Positions 56,012 through 64,000 of a DNA stretch of 64,000 nt are shown here, piece by piece. Both the position numbers and the translations under genes were made by a program. Location of the stretch: positions 1,323,001 through 1,387,000 of the forward strand of contig NC_014041.1 in NCBI RefSeq assembly GCF_000023465.1, given 5' to 3'. A model generated the notes under the pieces. The model was not told the origin of the DNA. It was given only the letters and a program-made list of their open reading frames with translations, and did no database searches. The first letter of the stretch is position 1; the number at the start of each line of letters is the position of its first letter. The stretch comes from Zunongwangia profunda SM-A87. GTDB taxonomy: Bacteria; Bacteroidota; Bacteroidia; Flavobacteriales; Flavobacteriaceae.

Positions 56012-56956
56012 TTAAGAATGTTCCTGTGGTATTTTTAAGAGTAATTGATAGCCGTTTAGTACGATGACTTTAACCTGACGGTTACTCCTTCTAAAAAGCT
56101 GTTTGATACCGCTCACCTGTGGCACTCCCGGTACTTCGAGTTCATCTACGACATCACCTATTACCTGACGGCGCACCTCTTCCCGGAAACTGTTCTCAAT
56201 ATAGATACCTTTACTGCCATCGGCCAGATCATATGCCTCAAAAGAAACAGGTCTTCCTTTAATGTGCTCGATAGTAAGTAGGGTACGATTGGGTTTAAAA
56301 CTCACAAAGCCATATAGAAGCGTATTTTTTGGGACCTGCTTTCCATCGATCAGGGCAGCTCGTGAAAGCCGCATCCGAAGCCGATAATGTTGTTTGATGG
56401 TCTGGGTGCCATCGACTTGAACATATAATTGTCCGTCTGTGTTTTGCGATAGGGTATTTAGGTTTTCCTTTGGATTGGAGGCAAAGAAGAGTTGGTGTTC
56501 CAGGCCCATTTCTTTGGCGGCCGCTTCCCGTTCTTTTTTATTGATTTTTTTGGATAACGTATCATTTTTGGATGGAGCTGGGGTTTGTGGAGCTGCCTGA
56601 TCTTGCCGGTAGGTGCTGTAGGCATAATCCATATTCCCTTGCGAATAAATACTGTCGATCATCCGTCTTTTTTCTTTATCCCTTAGGTCAGGATCATAGG
56701 TTCCGGTAGCATCCAGCAGCTCTTCATCATAGACGCTCGGTGCATTGATCTCGCGTTCCTTTTTGATGTTTTCCAGGGCTTCCATTTTTGTTTCATATTG
56801 TTTTTGGTCGCTACCTAACTTTGGGAGGGGGACCTGATGGGTATCAATATTGGTTTCTTCTTCTTTGCCAAAAGTGATGAAGGAATAGGCAACGATAAAC
56901 AGCACGACACTGACTACAATCAGTATCATTACGATTTTATTCTTTTGAAGTTTCAT
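56012..56956 (-). CDS. traM: Conjugative transposon protein TraM (VirB10-like)
   Basis: A 314-residue channel-core protein. Cytoplasmic start and single membrane helix (IVMILIVVSVVLFIVAYSFITF, about 8-29). A proline- and charge-rich periplasmic linker follows (about 35-150), then the conserved C-terminal domain (about 155-314) with RLRMRLSRAALIDGKQVPKNTLLYGFVSF and VPQVSGIKQLF. VirB10-type proteins bridge inner and outer membranes. No traL lies between traK and traM (24-bp gap). Confidence 0.92.
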   Translation of the reverse strand: MKLQKNKIVMILIVVSVVLFIVAYSFITFGKEEETNIDTHQVPLPKLGSDQKQYETKMEALENIKKEREINAPSVYDEELLDATGTYDPDLRDKEKRRMIDSIYSQGNMDYAYSTYRQDQAAPQTPAPSKNDTLSKKINKKEREAAAKEMGLEHQLFFASNPKENLNTLSQNTDGQLYVQVDGTQTIKQHYRLRMRLSRAALIDGKQVPKNTLLYGFVSFKPNRTLLTIEHIKGRPVSFEAYDLADGSKGIYIENSFREEVRRQVIGDVVDELEVPGVPQVSGIKQLFRRSNRQVKVIVLNGYQLLLKIPQEHS

Positions 56957-56980
56957 AAGTATGGGATTTAGTAATAAGTA

Positions 56981-57592
56981 TTATTCAGGATTAATTTTGC
57001 GAAGGCTATTTTCAAAAAAGTCGGTGATGAGCAGTCCGTGCGGATTATGAGGGAAATTCCGGTCGACCTGCATCAGTTTTCCAGCCGTTTTCAGTTCATA
57101 GCGGTCAGTTACTGATCCACGGTTGATCTCAAAAACGATAGTAGTACTAAATCGGTATGGCTCGCTTTGCAGTTCCACCTTTGAATCAATAGTGATGACT
57201 TTTTGAACCAGGGAATATTGCAAAAGCCGGTTATAGACGCCTTCGGCTTGTTTTTGCTGATAGAGGTCAGATACGGAACTGTTTCCCAGCCACAGGCTCT
57301 TTTCGATATTACTTTTGTAATTGTTGGCATTAAGCCCATAAAAATAGCGATGGAACAGATCCAGATGGGCCAGGGCTTCTACCTTCAGGTTTTCCCGTTG
57401 CTTGACCACTTTCAGGGGAATAACGCTACCGTCCCCATTAATCACAAAAGCATTGTTCAGGGATTCCCGGTGGAGTTTGATGACCATTACTATGGAAATG
57501 ATACAGACCACGGCCGAGCCAATTACCGAGGAGAGGACGATAAAACGATTGGTCCGTAAGACCTTGTAAATATTTTGATAGGGTATTTTCAT
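56981..57592 (-). CDS. traK: Conjugative transposon protein TraK (VirB8-like)
   Basis: A 203-residue inner-membrane assembly factor. The start is MKIPYQNIYKVLRTNRFIVLSS at 57592; the longer frame upstream overlaps traJ antiparallel codons and is not conserved. One membrane helix (about 17-38, FIVLSSVIGSAVVCIISIVMVI) precedes a periplasmic NTF2-like domain ending TDFFENSLRKINPE. Size is typical for TraK. Confidence 0.92.
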   Translation of the reverse strand: MKIPYQNIYKVLRTNRFIVLSSVIGSAVVCIISIVMVIKLHRESLNNAFVINGDGSVIPLKVVKQRENLKVEALAHLDLFHRYFYGLNANNYKSNIEKSLWLGNSSVSDLYQQKQAEGVYNRLLQYSLVQKVITIDSKVELQSEPYRFSTTIVFEINRGSVTDRYELKTAGKLMQVDRNFPHNPHGLLITDFFENSLRKINPE

Positions 57593-57623
57593 TTTGTGTT
57601 TGATTAGACTATTAATGATCGCG

Positions 57624-58472
57624 TTAACCTCCGGTAAACAAGCGCAGGGTAAAAGTGCTGGCCTTTCGGTAGAGCTTAAATTTGAGCAGGACGATAAAAC
57701 CGATGGAGGCACATTCGATGACAGGCGCGAAAAACTCGCCTCCCCAATCTGCCCCAAAGAGGTCATTCCAAAAATGGCTGTTGATTTCGGTATGGAGGTT
57801 ATTGATAAAAATATTGACCAAAAAGAAGGCCGGCACGAGCATATACACCCCGGCATAAAGCTTAAAAAAGGTATAGGCCAGGGAGCGGAATTTTTCAAAT
57901 ACGGCCAGGCTAATGACCAGCGGAAAAAATGCCTGCATTATTCCCAATAAAAAATAGCGCTCCGCCAAAAAGAGGGGATAGATAAACAAATCCAAAAGCC
58001 AGAGGATTACCCCAATAATAAAAGCAAGAATTTTAAGTCCGTATAACGGAGTTACCAAGGCTTCGTATAACATTGCCATTGCTTTTTTGGCGGCCTCAAG
58101 GGCACCCACATCCCGTTCAATATCAACATCACTGAGCTGCAAGGGGAGGAGTGCCGGGGCCGTGTCCCGGTATTGGGATTCTATAGCGACCAGAATATTA
58201 TCAAATACGTCCAATACCTGTGTAGAGAAAATAACCAGTAGGACAATGGCAAAGTTTTTAAAAAGTTCCGTCGGGTTTAATCCCCAGGTATGTCCATCGG
58301 TCGCAGCCACACCTTCATTATATTTTTTAAGGATATTGATCAGGAAAAACAAAACGGCCAGTGTCTTCATCCCGGTAATGGTATACTGGGAAAAATCACT
58401 GTCTTTGATCGTATGAAAGACCGTATCTATATATTCCAATCCCAAACCTGGACTTATCACAGTATTCGTCAT
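57624..58472 (-). CDS. traJ: Conjugative transposon protein TraJ (VirB6-like)
   Basis: A 282-residue polytopic inner-membrane protein with about six to seven helices (about 35-50, 74-92, 143-170, 180-205, 215-235 and near the end). Wording such as LFFLINILKKYNEG and VILWLLDLFIYPLFLAERYFLLGIMQAFFPLVIS is typical of TraJ. The start codons 2-7 are covered by a 17-nt sequence repeated in the int/tra terminator loop. Confidence 0.93.
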   Translation of the reverse strand: MTNTVISPGLGLEYIDTVFHTIKDSDFSQYTITGMKTLAVLFFLINILKKYNEGVAATDGHTWGLNPTELFKNFAIVLLVIFSTQVLDVFDNILVAIESQYRDTAPALLPLQLSDVDIERDVGALEAAKKAMAMLYEALVTPLYGLKILAFIIGVILWLLDLFIYPLFLAERYFLLGIMQAFFPLVISLAVFEKFRSLAYTFFKLYAGVYMLVPAFFLVNIFINNLHTEINSHFWNDLFGADWGGEFFAPVIECASIGFIVLLKFKLYRKASTFTLRLFTGG

Positions 58473-58489
58473 TTCATTTACGCTTTTTA

Positions 58490-59086
58490 TTAAATCCCAC
58501 TTAGTGGGCGATTATTGATATGATCCTGCATTTTTCGAAAGGAAATGATTTCCTTATACCGGCGTGTTTTGTTCTGCACCTCGGCGACCATCTCATTGGA
58601 TTTAGTTTCGTAATCTTTTAATACGGTAGCTCTTTCCGCATCGCTCATTTTTAGATAATCACTGGTCAGGATTTTATTGACATAATCCACGCTCTCCATC
58701 GAACGATCGATAATTTCCTCAAAGGAGGCTGTCACCCGGTTGATTTCATCGGGTTTTATATACGGGGAGTTGAGGATTTCTTGCAAATCGCCCTGCACCA
58801 TATTAAAGAGGTACTGGTTATTCTGGATCAGTTTTCCTACGGCATCCAATTGTTGGATCACATTGCTCACCTGTTCGATCCGCTCTTTTTGTTGCTTTAG
58901 AAACTCGACGGTCTTGAGTAAATTGGAAGTTTGCTTGGCCGATTCGATCAGCTGTTTGGCCAGGCTGATAAAATTCGTATTATCATATACCGGCATTCCC
59001 TGAGCCACAATGTGGCCTGATGAAAAGAGGGCAATGGATAAGGTTATCACGAATTTTTTGATGCTTTGATTTATGGAATGTTTCAT
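58490..59086 (-). CDS. traI: Conjugative transposon protein TraI-like (DUF4141, VirB5-like)
   Basis: A 198-residue exported protein. Signal peptide about 1-29 (...FVITLSIALFSSGHIVAQG). The mature part is a long helical coil (AKQLIESAKQTSNLLKTVEFLKQQKERIEQVSNVIQQLDAVGKLIQ), as in DUF4141/VirB5 proteins, which form or tip the pilus. Order between traG and traJ fits TraI. Start ATG 59086. Confidence 0.85.
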   Translation of the reverse strand: MKHSINQSIKKFVITLSIALFSSGHIVAQGMPVYDNTNFISLAKQLIESAKQTSNLLKTVEFLKQQKERIEQVSNVIQQLDAVGKLIQNNQYLFNMVQGDLQEILNSPYIKPDEINRVTASFEEIIDRSMESVDYVNKILTSDYLKMSDAERATVLKDYETKSNEMVAEVQNKTRRYKEIISFRKMQDHINNRPLSGI

Positions 59087-59103
59087 AGAATGTTGGTTTT
59101 AGG

Positions 59104-61512
59104 TTATACTTTTTCTTTAAGGAAGCGTTCAATGGCCTTTTCCATATCATTGGTTTGTTTATAAATGGCCATTATGGTCTGGTTCTCACTACCATCGGTC
59201 AGGTAGGCCGCATAGACTTCCGGGGGTACTTCCAGACGGAAAACGTTGCTTTCCTTTCCTATTTTGATAAACATTTCGGTGTATTTCCGCGCCCCTGTAA
59301 GATTGTTACGAATGGAACGTAATTGGTTCAAATCGTGGGTAGAGAGATTCAGCCGTTTCTTTAATTCTCCATAACCTTTCTCATTACGAAGACTGTAGAT
59401 GACTTGTGTATTTTCCAGAATACTTGCTGAGGTGGAATTGTTGGGCAACTGGTTAATGGATTGCAGGATGATCCCGATAGCTCCATTTTGTTTTCTGATG
59501 GCCTGGTAGTAGAATTCCACGCTTTCCAATACATTGGCAAACTTCAATTGCTTGGCAAACTCATCAAAAAGGATAATTCCTTTTTCAGACCGGTTTTGCC
59601 AGATCGTGCGCTCAATGGCTGATTTGATCAGTTTCAGCATCACCGATAAGATTTCTTTGTTGTCGCGGACTTCATCCAGTTCAAAAACAATCAATCGTTT
59701 GTCCTCGATCTTATAGGTTTGATCGGCCCCCACGTTAAATAGAAAGCTGTAAAGGCCTCCTTCCACATATTCTGAAAGGATATGCAAGAAATCATAGGTA
59801 CTGAAATGCGCCTCCCGGATTCCTAATCCCTGTATGAGTGTATCTTTGTTTTCATCTACAAAATGATATAAAGAAGCTAACGAATGCTGATCCCGGATTT
59901 CCTGATAATACTGTAAGAGTACTTTTTTCATTGCTACTTCCTTGCCTTTGGATACTTTTTGTCCTTCGGCCAGAAGTTCCAGAAGGAATACCGACAGATC
60001 TTCCAGCCGTTCGGGAGTTAAATCGGCATCAGTGGAAATATAAAATGGGTTAATCCCTAAGTTTTTTCCCTGCTCATAGCGTAAAATGATATGATCGTTA
60101 GGATAGAGCTTGGCGAATTTGGAATAGGAACCGCCCAGGTCGATGATGACTAGTCGTACACCGCTCTCAAAATATTGACGAAGGATGTTATTGGCTAAAA
60201 AGGATTTCCCTTCGCCCGTGGGAGCGAAGATGGCAAAGTTCCTGGCCTTAATGCGTTTCTTCTTTTCATCCCATACGTCTTTTAGGACCGGGATATTATG
60301 TTGCCGATCATTAAAGATAATGCCTGTATGATCGGAGCGGTAATTGGTATTGTTGATGTAAAGGCACAGGGCGTGTTTAAGATCGGTTACATAAAGATCT
60401 TCATTAGAAAAGTTGGATGCAAAACAAGGATAGGAATTTAAAAAATAATGCTTGCGCTCTTCTCCCTTGGGATAATAGGGAAGCATATCCAGTTCCTTGA
60501 ATTCGGTTTTGATTTTCGAAGCTATGCTACCCAGTTGTGTTGCTTCCTGAGACCAAAAAATAATGTTGAGATGGCCACGGATAATGCGAGAGCTATCATC
60601 TTCATTGATGCGACTTACGATCTCACGGATTTTCTTTAATACCACTTTGTTCTGGGTGCCAAAGTTGGAGCTCTTGGAAAGTTCCTCGATTTTCTTTTCC
60701 AGTACTTTTCGCCATTTATGTTTATCATCTAAATAAAGGATGTGGTTAATGATATGGTCTTCATCCAGATCCAATCCCAGTCCATCGATAAAGCCCTGAT
60801 GAAATGTAAAATCATCAGAAGTGAATTTTTCATTGATCTTACTGCTTTGCAGGCTTTCCCCAAAGCATTGTTCACTATTGATCGCTAGCACATCAAAATG
60901 ATAATTGCCAATGGCAATTCCTTTTTGATCCAGCCTGATGTCTGTATCCACATTTTGATAGAATCCATTAAAATAAGCGTGGGTAAATTCCAAAATAGCC
61001 TCTTGACCTAATGGGGAAATGGTTATTTTTCTACTGTTATTGATAAAGGAAACGGCATCCTTTACCGCTCCAATAAATTCCCTGACCTGGTGATCCAACT
61101 TTTTATGAATGCCTTTTTCAGTCTTCCGAAACGGGTTGACATATTTGGAAGCTTTTAGATGTTTGTCCAGAGGAAGTACAAAAAACAAGTAGCTTTGGTG
61201 CTGTAAATATTCCCGATTTTTAAAATAATGATGGGTGGCTTGTTGCAGAAAAGTATTATTCGGTAGTGCTTCAGCCGTATAATGGGATTTGCGGTAAATA
61301 TCCTGTTTCTGGATAACAGTTCCAGCTGGAAGCGATTTAAAGGCCTGAAACCAACTAGCGTGTAGGTCTTCAAAATCCTTTTCCGAGAGGGAATAAATTT
61401 CGGGTAGCGATACCTGGTAACCGAGCACGATATTGCCATTGGATGCAAAAAGTACATTATTCTGAATATCCAGGATGGGATGGTAAGCTGAAAGGTTAAT
61501 CTTTTTCATCAT
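59104..61512 (-). CDS. traG: Conjugation ATPase TraG (VirB4-like)
   Basis: An 802-residue VirB4-type AAA+ ATPase that powers channel assembly and transfer. N-terminal TraG/VirB4 N domain (about 1-380) precedes the ATPase domain. Walker A is FAPTGEGKSFLANNILR (about 440) and Walker B GIILFDEFAKQL (about 640). The C-terminal LRNEKGYGELKKRLNLSTHDLNQLRSIRNNL is family-typical. 5' end overlaps traF by 17 nt. Confidence 0.96.
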   Translation of the reverse strand: MMKKINLSAYHPILDIQNNVLFASNGNIVLGYQVSLPEIYSLSEKDFEDLHASWFQAFKSLPAGTVIQKQDIYRKSHYTAEALPNNTFLQQATHHYFKNREYLQHQSYLFFVLPLDKHLKASKYVNPFRKTEKGIHKKLDHQVREFIGAVKDAVSFINNSRKITISPLGQEAILEFTHAYFNGFYQNVDTDIRLDQKGIAIGNYHFDVLAINSEQCFGESLQSSKINEKFTSDDFTFHQGFIDGLGLDLDEDHIINHILYLDDKHKWRKVLEKKIEELSKSSNFGTQNKVVLKKIREIVSRINEDDSSRIIRGHLNIIFWSQEATQLGSIASKIKTEFKELDMLPYYPKGEERKHYFLNSYPCFASNFSNEDLYVTDLKHALCLYINNTNYRSDHTGIIFNDRQHNIPVLKDVWDEKKKRIKARNFAIFAPTGEGKSFLANNILRQYFESGVRLVIIDLGGSYSKFAKLYPNDHIILRYEQGKNLGINPFYISTDADLTPERLEDLSVFLLELLAEGQKVSKGKEVAMKKVLLQYYQEIRDQHSLASLYHFVDENKDTLIQGLGIREAHFSTYDFLHILSEYVEGGLYSFLFNVGADQTYKIEDKRLIVFELDEVRDNKEILSVMLKLIKSAIERTIWQNRSEKGIILFDEFAKQLKFANVLESVEFYYQAIRKQNGAIGIILQSINQLPNNSTSASILENTQVIYSLRNEKGYGELKKRLNLSTHDLNQLRSIRNNLTGARKYTEMFIKIGKESNVFRLEVPPEVYAAYLTDGSENQTIMAIYKQTNDMEKAIERFLKEKV

Positions 61513-61780
61513 AGCATAGGCTTAATTTTTTGTTGCTGATATGTTGTGGAAATACTTTTTGGAAATGGAATAGTCCCGGATTTTGAACAAGTTTGTTCAG
61601 CAAAACATACAGGGCGATGTTCCATAGCAGTATTGTTGCGATCATCCCTAGACTAAAAGAAAAAATGATAAGCAGTAGGGAGGCGATCACCAAGATCATT
61701 TGCAGGGCAAAAAAGGAGAGGGGAAGTCCTAAAATCATCGCCCGTTTTCGAATGTTCTTATAAGGTATGAATACTTTCAT
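61496..61780 (-). CDS. traF: Conjugative transposon protein TraF (DUF4133)
   Basis: A 94-residue VirB3-like protein with one or two membrane helices (about 17-53). It begins MKVFIPYKNIRKRAMILGLPLSFFALQM. Start overlaps traE's stop by one base and its 3' end overlaps traG by 17 nt, so the three are tightly coupled. Confidence 0.92.
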   Translation of the reverse strand: MKVFIPYKNIRKRAMILGLPLSFFALQMILVIASLLLIIFSFSLGMIATILLWNIALYVLLNKLVQNPGLFHFQKVFPQHISNKKLSLCYDEKD

Positions 61781-62067
61781 TACACTACTATTCCGATGAG
61801 ATAAGTAAAGATACCCACCACGGCACCTGCGATGAGTACAAACACGAGCACACGGGTAATTCCTTTTTTCAGATCGGCATTTTCCCCAAAGAAATGCCCG
61901 GCGTTGAATAGGAAACCCACCAAAAAGATGACCCCGAGGATAATGGGGAATATGGACCGGATGGTATTGGAAATATCATTAACGGAATCTTCGATACCGC
62001 CAATTTGGGCAAATAGGGAAGTGGATAGTAGCGAAAGCAAACTCGCCAGGTAGATAGATTTTTTCAT
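61780..62067 (-). CDS. traE: Conjugative transposon protein TraE (DUF4134)
   Basis: A 95-residue pilin-like VirB2-type protein. N-terminal signal-like helix (SIYLASLLSLLSTSLFAQ, about 3-20), then two hydrophobic helices at about 38-57 and 72-94. It is the first visible gene of the leftward tra transcript. Twin dyads at 62135-62190 lie upstream and may control the operon. Confidence 0.93.
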   Translation of the reverse strand: MKKSIYLASLLSLLSTSLFAQIGGIEDSVNDISNTIRSIFPIILGVIFLVGFLFNAGHFFGENADLKKGITRVLVFVLIAGAVVGIFTYLIGIVV

Positions 62068-62134
62068 AACGGAACGTTTTAAATTTTTGATTCGTTTTCG
62101 TTATGAGAAAATTAATGATTTAGTATTTTAAATA

Positions 62135-62190
62135 ATTGAAAATCAATTTATTGTGAATAAAATATTATTTATTTGGAATTGATTTTCAAT
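62135..62190. repeat. Twin dyad repeats upstream of traE
   Basis: ATTGAAAATCAATT (62135-62148) and its exact reverse complement AATTGATTTTCAAT (62177-62190), 28 bp apart. Each half is itself a dyad (ATTGA-N3-TCAAT), so the pair looks like two operators for a tra regulator. Confidence 0.6.
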
Positions 62191-62256
62191 GATGTGATTT
62201 GCCATCAAATTTTATGAAATTTGGAAGTAGGGTTGTTAACAACTCGAAAAGAGGAG

Positions 62257-62478
62257 ATGGAAAGAATAGCTGAAAACGTCAGATTTGTGGTTTTACGATG
62301 GAAAGTTTTTATCCGATATTTCGGAATTGGGTTTGGCTTGTTGGTGGTAGTAAGTTATGCGGTTTTGAGGTATGAATTGTATTTTATCCCCTTATCATAT
62401 CATACATTTGACAATTCTATAATTTATATAATGGGATTCAGGTCATATTATTTCAGGATAGCTTATTATTTTAATTAA
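62257..62478 (+). CDS. Doubtful small membrane protein
   Basis: ATG 62257 is preceded by GAGGAG, an unusual Shine-Dalgarno-like sequence for this phylum. The 73-residue product (MERIAENVRFVVLRWKVFIRYFG...) has one strong helix (about 20-39). The latter half (YHTFDNSIIYIMGFRSYYFRIAYYFN) is low-complexity and looks non-coding. No family recognised; it may be chance. Confidence 0.25.
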   Translation: MERIAENVRFVVLRWKVFIRYFGIGFGLLVVVSYAVLRYELYFIPLSYHTFDNSIIYIMGFRSYYFRIAYYFN

Positions 62479-62503
62479 CCCAAGGCCAACAGTGAATAAA
62501 ATA

Positions 62504-62511
62504 TAACTTTG
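62504..62511 (+). promoter_or_regulatory. Minus-7 element for the DMT transporter
   Basis: TAACTTTG matches TAnnTTTG, 9 nt before the ATG at 62521, giving a very short leader. Confidence 0.6.
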
Positions 62512-62520
62512 TCCTAAAAA

Positions 62521-63417
62521 ATGAATTCTCATAAAAACAATAAAATAGGTTTTTTAGCCGCATTATTTTCTGCATTAGCGTGGTCGACCACGGGTATATT
62601 TGTTCGGTTTTTAAATGATTTTTCTGCGATAGAAATCGTAGCTGGACGTTGTTTGATCGGCCTTTTTTTTATGCTTTTGTTTTTAGTTATTAGCCGTGGA
62701 GGCCTGTCAAAAAAAATATGGATTTCAAAGCATTCCTGGTTGTTAGGGTTATTAATGGCTGGATATTTTTTATTGGTCGTAACAGCTTATCAAATCGCTC
62801 CCGTTGCAGAAGTAGCCATTCTTACCAACACAACTCCATTATTTGCATTATTCTATAGAAGATTAAAAGGTTTGTCGATAACTTCTAATGAGGTATGGGG
62901 AATATGTCTCGGGGTTATAGGCGTTGTTTTGGTAGTGATTTCAGGAGCATCTTCCAATCAATCTTCATTTAATAATTTACATCTACTTGGGGATTTTATG
63001 GCATTGATTGCTGGATCAGCAATGGCCATATATTCTATTTTTTATAGCACTATTGATTCATCTAAAAAACCCTCCTCACAGATAGCAACATTTTTTACAT
63101 TTTTGATAGGTAGCCTAGTAAGTTTTTTCATAATAGGGATATCCGGTAATATGATTCATATGAGGAAACTATTGGATTTGAATGTCATCTATTTTATTCT
63201 AGGATTAGGTGTTTTTGCCACTCTTTTACCAGCACTTTGTTATGCCTATGCCTCATCAGTGTTAGCTTCGGTCACTGTAACATCACTAAGGTTGCTTACG
63301 CCTCTATTAGCAGCAACTCTTGGCATTCTGTTTTTAAATGAAATTCCTAATAATTTATTTTGGCCGGGAGCTTTTATTCTAATCACCGGCTTATTATTGA
63401 TTATTCGACAAAAATAA
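62521..63417 (+). CDS. EamA/DMT-family transporter
   Basis: A 298-residue inner-membrane carrier with ten hydrophobic helices in two EamA repeats (about 9-140 and 150-296). Repeat 1 includes AALFSALAWSTTGIFVRFLNDFSAIEIVAGRCLIGL, and repeat 2 ends TSLRLLTPLLAATLGILFLNEIPNN. Such proteins export metabolites or amino acids; the substrate is unknown. It runs opposite to the tra genes with its own promoter and is a likely cargo gene. Confidence 0.9.
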   Translation: MNSHKNNKIGFLAALFSALAWSTTGIFVRFLNDFSAIEIVAGRCLIGLFFMLLFLVISRGGLSKKIWISKHSWLLGLLMAGYFLLVVTAYQIAPVAEVAILTNTTPLFALFYRRLKGLSITSNEVWGICLGVIGVVLVVISGASSNQSSFNNLHLLGDFMALIAGSAMAIYSIFYSTIDSSKKPSSQIATFFTFLIGSLVSFFIIGISGNMIHMRKLLDLNVIYFILGLGVFATLLPALCYAYASSVLASVTVTSLRLLTPLLAATLGILFLNEIPNNLFWPGAFILITGLLLIIRQK

Positions 63418-63425
63418 AATCATAA

Positions 63426-63998
63426 TTACTTTCTTTTATCCCTACTTTCCTTATCAAAAGCCACCAAATTAAATAGCTCTCGCATACGGCTACGAACGCG
63501 ATTACCATAACGCTCTTCCAGTTCTTGTGCATTAAGATTGGTGGTGGCGTGGGTTTTGATTTTACGTTTAGTGTTTAAATAAAGCTCGTAGCGGGATAAT
63601 AGGACTTCACCCATTACATTACAATCCTTTCCATAAAAGCGGCCAGGAGGTTCCACGCCCAGATCATCGAAACAGAAAAAACAGGAATTCCCGTAATCTT
63701 CAATGGTTTTATAGCCTAAATGATTAAAACCGAACACTACATTTCGGCAGGGGATCATTTCATAGGGGCGTTGGTGCGGCACCATATGCCTAAGCAATTT
63801 CATCAGGCTTGTTTTACCGCAGCCCACCGGCCCGGAAATCAGAAGACCTTTTTCAATATCAATTCCAAATTTCTCACAACTATCACGGTCTTTGATAAAA
63901 TAGGAGCATAGCTTGTATAAAATCCTTTGGTCTTCAGAGTGAATTTTAAACTTTTTGCCAAACAATAATTTTCCTTTAGCATCCAGATAGATAAGCAT
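63426..63998 (-). CDS. DnaC/IstB-like AAA+ ATPase, start possibly outside the window
   Basis: At least 190 residues of a helicase-loader-type ATPase. Walker A is SGPVGCGKTSLMKLL and Walker B FFCFDDLG. Sensor-like THATTNL and the arginine-rich YGNRVRSRMRELFN follow. These proteins are common in flavobacterial mobile elements and may load a helicase for element replication. The ATG at 63998 is two bases from the window edge, so the true start may be upstream. Separated from the transporter gene by 8 nt (convergent). Confidence 0.8.
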   Translation of the reverse strand: MLIYLDAKGKLLFGKKFKIHSEDQRILYKLCSYFIKDRDSCEKFGIDIEKGLLISGPVGCGKTSLMKLLRHMVPHQRPYEMIPCRNVVFGFNHLGYKTIEDYGNSCFFCFDDLGVEPPGRFYGKDCNVMGEVLLSRYELYLNTKRKIKTHATTNLNAQELEERYGNRVRSRMRELFNLVAFDKESRDKRK

Positions 63999-64000
63999 CT

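Larger units (their letters stand above)
62068..62503. other. 436-bp intergenic region in the element
   Basis: Holds the twin dyads, a perfect palindrome GTTGTTAACAAC (62232-62243) and a doubtful small gene. Strongly A/T-rich, unlike the tra genes to its left. No traD is here, so traA-D must be elsewhere or absent. Confidence 0.5.
53511..64000. mobile_element. CTnDOT-like integrative conjugative element at tRNA-Pro (left part)
   Basis: Tyrosine integrase directly downstream of tRNA-Pro, then a tra module (traN,M,K,J,I,G,F,E) on the opposite strand, a DMT transporter and a DnaC-like ATPase. The tra region looks richer in G+C than the core genes. attL is probably the tRNA 3' half. The other end, relaxase, coupling protein and traA-D lie outside the window. 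Confidence 0.88.

Noticed and set aside
57593..57898. N-terminal extension of traK and antisense frames over traJ
   Set aside because: Extension overlaps the traJ gene and lacks conservation; MKIPYQN at 57592 gives the normal TraK length.

Overview
The window looks like chromosome of a marine-type Flavobacteriaceae bacterium (phylum Bacteroidota); genus and species cannot be settled from the sequence. Supporting signs are A+T-rich DNA, many TAnnTTTG minus-7 promoter elements with short leaders instead of Shine-Dalgarno sequences, an outer-membrane TonB/beta-barrel receptor, YaiO, DUF4295 beside ribosomal proteins L28 and L33, the bacillithiol-associated protein YtxJ, and a CTnDOT-like conjugation module.

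Positions 1-53,500 are core chromosome. From left to right: a UvrD-type helicase (cut by the window edge), an ion channel, Sua5/YciO and ClpB; YtxJ, fumarylacetoacetase and serine hydroxymethyltransferase; an ECF sigma factor with a membrane partner and a divergent DUF6249 gene; a thioesterase, glutaminyl cyclase and the SRP RNA; an SDR and a small transaldolase; a thioredoxin-fold lipoprotein without its cysteines; an unusual ABC-F ATPase; an outer-membrane receptor; a CoA-binding protein, a sodium symporter, recR and a 2-oxoacid dehydrogenase E2; a five-gene run (exonuclease, carboxypeptidase-like-domain protein, FAH-family hydrolase, orphan Hpt protein, CinA); rpmB-rpmG-DUF4295-ftsY; a set of exported hydrolases (amidase lipoprotein, tricorn-like protease, GH92 glycosidase, P1 peptidase); rimO; a tandem pair of small membrane paralogues; an envelope locus (LTA-synthase-like sulfatase, unknown anchored protein, YaiO, REC-PAS signalling protein); an aldo/keto reductase and a GapN-like dehydrogenase.

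Positions 53,511 to the right edge are the left part of an integrative conjugative element inserted at tRNA-Pro(GGG). It has a tyrosine integrase, then on the opposite strand traN-M-K-J-I-G-F-E (transcribed E to N), an EamA-family transporter as probable cargo, and a DnaC/IstB-like ATPase at the edge. The far attachment site lies outside the window.

The strongest regulatory reading is a small ECF regulon. The motif GTAAC-N14/15-(G/C)TCGTC, or a near match, sits before the sigma gene, before the divergent DUF6249 gene and in the leader of the outer-membrane receptor 10 kb away. Other notable points are the complementary loss of one composite ATP site in the ABC-F protein, a 17-nt identity between the int/tra terminator loop and the start of traJ, and twin dyads in front of traE.
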